DNA from: Candidatus Hodarchaeota archaeon
GTDB lineage: Archaea; Asgardarchaeota; Heimdallarchaeia; Hodarchaeales; YT1-039
NCBI GenBank assembly: GCA_016840025.1
Contig: JAEOTF010000514.1
Location: 1 to 17,568, forward strand
Length of the DNA: 17,568 nucleotides
Direction of reading: 5' to 3'
Under the pieces are notes generated by a model that made no database searches, had not been told where the DNA came from, and saw only the letters and a list, made by a program, of their open reading frames with translations. Shown here one piece after another: positions 15,746 to 17,568 of this stretch (positions within the stretch are counted from its first letter, which is position 1; each line of letters opens with the position of its first letter). Position numbers and translations under genes: made by a program.

Positions 15746-16543
15746 ATGGACGCATCTCTGTTTTCAGAACCTGTGAAAATAATTGAAGTGTCATTGGATA
15801 CTTTTCTTTCTAAAGCTGGTCAAATTGCTCTTTATGAGTCCGAATTACTTAATTCAAAAGGCGGTTTTGAAGTTTATGAAGTTTACAGGTTAAGTGGCGG
15901 TAATACAACACCTATTCGAGTTGTAAAAACCTATCAAGGATCATTCTTCTCTATACGTATCTTTCCAAAAAATCCTGACGATAATCCAGAGTATTTTGAT
16001 CTAGCAAGATATCACAGGGAGAGGATGCAAGATTTAAGTGGTTTAGGGAGACATTATCCTGTTACTTTTTTTGTTGAGGTAGAACAACATCTTCTAGCCC
16101 TACAAAAGTTTTTATTCTGCCCTGTAGCCATATTTAAAACAATTGAAGAAATACGAGAATTATTTGAAGTTATGTTCACCGCCTCTAAAGCAGGTCTTTT
16201 TCTAGATTATAATCAAAACCACTGGCTATTTTGTAGATCCAAAGAGGGAATAGATACCCTTTATTACGTTGATAAGGACTATAATGACCAAAAAATGAGT
16301 TTTGAGGACGCTATTCATCAGAATTTTTCGCAATCAATACTATTTCTTAATTCATCTAATGTAGCATATTATTGTCTTTTGATAAAACAATATAACCAGG
16401 CTAATAAAGATAAATCAAAGTTTAGTCAGACTGTATTATCTCTTCTACGTCAATATTTGCTTGATCTAGAAGGAAGGGAAATAACATCCGCTATTGAAGA
16501 GAAACGTAAGTGCTTTCGTCATATTTTATCTGAAAATCAGTAA
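15746..16543 (+). CDS. Unknown 265-aa protein, possibly a diverged kinase-fold domain
   Basis: A 265-residue soluble protein that I cannot place with certainty. The layout faintly recalls a kinase-like fold. A strand-rich N-terminal part (about 27-75) is followed by helices, then LFLDYNQNHWLF (151-162), which resembles a catalytic loop with D154 and N156. After that comes LYYVDKDY (172-179), whose D176 could stand for the metal-binding Asp of DFG. No glycine-rich loop is clear. A lysine at 61 (VVKTY) could be the ATP-binding Lys. The C-terminal 60 residues are helical and basic. The ATG has a strong GAGGTG (15735-15740) five bases upstream. It probably forms an operon with the coiled-coil gene before it. 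Alternatively it is simply an unknown fold; the kinase reading is tentative. Confidence 0.65.
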   Translation: MDASLFSEPVKIIEVSLDTFLSKAGQIALYESELLNSKGGFEVYEVYRLSGGNTTPIRVVKTYQGSFFSIRIFPKNPDDNPEYFDLARYHRERMQDLSGLGRHYPVTFFVEVEQHLLALQKFLFCPVAIFKTIEEIRELFEVMFTASKAGLFLDYNQNHWLFCRSKEGIDTLYYVDKDYNDQKMSFEDAIHQNFSQSILFLNSSNVAYYCLLIKQYNQANKDKSKFSQTVLSLLRQYLLDLEGREITSAIEEKRKCFRHILSENQ

Positions 16544-16606
16544 TGCCGCTCATATTGATATAAACACGAAGATTAATATTTACATTTTATTTGGAAATGA
16601 ATTAAA

Positions 16607-17344
16607 ATGGCAATCCCACCCTTTTTTGGTAATCTAGTCAATTTTCTGGCAATTATATTCGGAAGTTTGATCGGTTTAGTAGTAGGAAAGAGATTCCATG
16701 AAGAGATCAAGAACACAGTGTTAGGAGGAATAGGATTATTCTGTTTCGTACTTGGGGTCTCTCTATATTTAGAAGAAGAATTGGGTATTTGGGCTGCGTT
16801 AATTGTAATTATTTCTTTAGTTTCAGGAGGGATTTTGGGAGAAATTTTAGGAATTGAACAGAAATTAGATAAATTAGGAGCATGGCTTGAAGAGAAAACG
16901 GTAAATACCTCTTCTAGAGAGACGGATATTGATAGAATTGAAAGAAAGAAAAGGTTCATCCAAAGCTTTGTATCAGCGTCACTGATCTTTTGTGTCGGTC
17001 CACTTGCTATAATTGGTTCTTTTGAGGATGCCTTAGGAAATCCTGAGTTACTATTAGCAAAATCCGCTCTTGATGGCACCGTTTCTATAGCGTTTGCAAG
17101 TACTCTCGGTATGGGAGTCTTTTTCTCTGCCTTTGTCGTTTTAGCCTATCAAGGCTCGATAACATTGCTTTCACTATTCATAGCGGATCTTGTACCTGAT
17201 ATAGTGATTAACACCGTGTCAGCTGCAGGTGGTGTACTGATTATAGGCCTTGGTATTAATTTAACGGGCATCGGTAAGGTAAAAGTAGGTAATTTATTAC
17301 CTGCACTTCTTGTGGCGGGGGTATTGGCTTTTCTCTTTCTTTAA
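16607..17344 (+). CDS. DUF554 family membrane protein
   Basis: A 245-residue multi-pass membrane protein of the DUF554 (YdfK/YqgA-like) family, whose role is unknown though transport has been suggested. The length fits the family. Hydrophobic segments lie at about 8-28, 37-55, 60-84, 122-140, 160-190, 195-222 and 228-245. Family hallmarks are the first-helix GSLIGLVVGKR, the central FCVGPLAIIGSFEDAL (128-143), the KSALDG segment (152-157), FASTLGMGV and the YQGSITLL segment (180-187). A charged cytoplasmic loop (85-120) separates the first three helices from the rest. The ATG has only a weak GGAAATGA upstream. The gap of 63 bases from the previous gene allows either read-through or its own promoter (AATATTTACATTT near 16576). 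Confidence 0.9.
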   Translation: MAIPPFFGNLVNFLAIIFGSLIGLVVGKRFHEEIKNTVLGGIGLFCFVLGVSLYLEEELGIWAALIVIISLVSGGILGEILGIEQKLDKLGAWLEEKTVNTSSRETDIDRIERKKRFIQSFVSASLIFCVGPLAIIGSFEDALGNPELLLAKSALDGTVSIAFASTLGMGVFFSAFVVLAYQGSITLLSLFIADLVPDIVINTVSAAGGVLIIGLGINLTGIGKVKVGNLLPALLVAGVLAFLFL

Positions 17345-17502
17345 TAAAAATAATGTTCAGTTTAAAACAACTAGTTAAAAATGGCGAGTTATTAGGCAGT
17401 ATTTTCTTTCACAATTTAGATATCTTTTTTATGAATTCATCAACATAGGTTATACCTTTGATACATTTCATTTATGGATGTGTATCACTGGAGGATTTTA
17501 TT
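17345..17502 (+). promoter_or_regulatory. Upstream region of the last gene
   Basis: AT-rich, with no gene. GATACA (17460-17465) and TGTATC (17481-17486) can form a six-pair stem just before the ribosome-binding site GGAGGA (17490-17495). A stem there could affect translation start, but such a short one may be chance. Confidence 0.35.
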
Positions 17503-17568
17503 ATGAAGAAAAACTACAGTATGTTGATAATGCTTGGATTAATCCTAGGTATCACTCTACCCTTTCCT
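17503..17568 (+). CDS. Start of a secreted or membrane protein (cut by window end)
   Basis: An ATG at 17503 follows GGAGGA by seven bases and opens a frame that runs off the window after 22 codons. The visible part begins MKKNYSMLIMLGLILGI: two lysines and then an unbroken hydrophobic run, which is a signal peptide or signal anchor. The mature protein lies outside the window and cannot be named. Confidence 0.75.
   Translation, partial: MKKNYSMLIMLGLILGITLPFP

Noticed and set aside
16573..17079. 168-residue minus-strand frame antisense to the DUF554 gene
   Set aside because: The plus-strand frame has clear family motifs and membrane helices; the minus frame is rich in Pro/Ser/Lys/Asn, as expected for antisense of AT-rich membrane genes.

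Overview
The window looks like a chromosomal segment from an AT-rich archaeon. Transcription signals are archaeal: TATA-like boxes such as TTTAAATA before the crotonase gene and T-tract terminators. Ribosome-binding sites match the archaeal 16S tail (for example AGGTGATC before the gene starting at 8045). GTG and TTG starts are common. A diverged Ras-like GTPase, a NosD-type beta-helix surface protein with Ig-like stalk domains, and a zinc-ribbon/PH-like membrane protein together recall Asgard (Heimdall-type) genomes. That placement is an inference; no rRNA or marker gene is present to prove it. I saw no tRNA, rRNA, CRISPR array, insertion sequence or phage gene.

Layout. 1-238 is AT-rich with no gene. 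239-850 (-) is a zinc-ribbon, two-helix membrane protein with a bacterial-PH-like domain. It diverges from 1061-2299 (+), a glutaredoxin-thioredoxin reductase fusion, and the spacer carries repeated CTTAATAAG elements. 2339-3115 (-) is an enoyl-CoA hydratase. 3350-8045 (-) is a tight three-gene operon: a helical 557-aa protein, a 640-aa protein and a 364-aa degenerate small GTPase. The first two match no family I know. The genes overlap by 8 bp and are separated by 12 bp, and a 17-bp palindrome sits on the promoter. 8351-10285 (-) is an acetyl-CoA hydrolase/transferase-type CoA-transferase fused to a GNAT acetyltransferase domain. 10674-11069 (+) and 11135-11587 (-) are two small convergent multi-pass membrane proteins. 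11842-14898 (+) is the secreted, membrane-anchored beta-helix protein. 15222-15686 and 15746-16543 (+) are two small proteins of unknown role; the second has faint kinase-fold features. 16607-17344 (+) is a DUF554 membrane protein. At 17503 a secreted or membrane protein begins and runs off the window.

How the genes may work together. The CoA-transferase and the crotonase are both acyl-CoA enzymes and flank the GTPase operon, but nothing shows they share a pathway. The GTPase operon is the best candidate for an undescribed system. Its spacing suggests coupled synthesis of three proteins in one assembly. The GTPase keeps its P-loop and SKSD base-recognition motif but has lost the Asp of DxxG, as MglA-type GTPases have, and it carries its own helical C-terminal extension.
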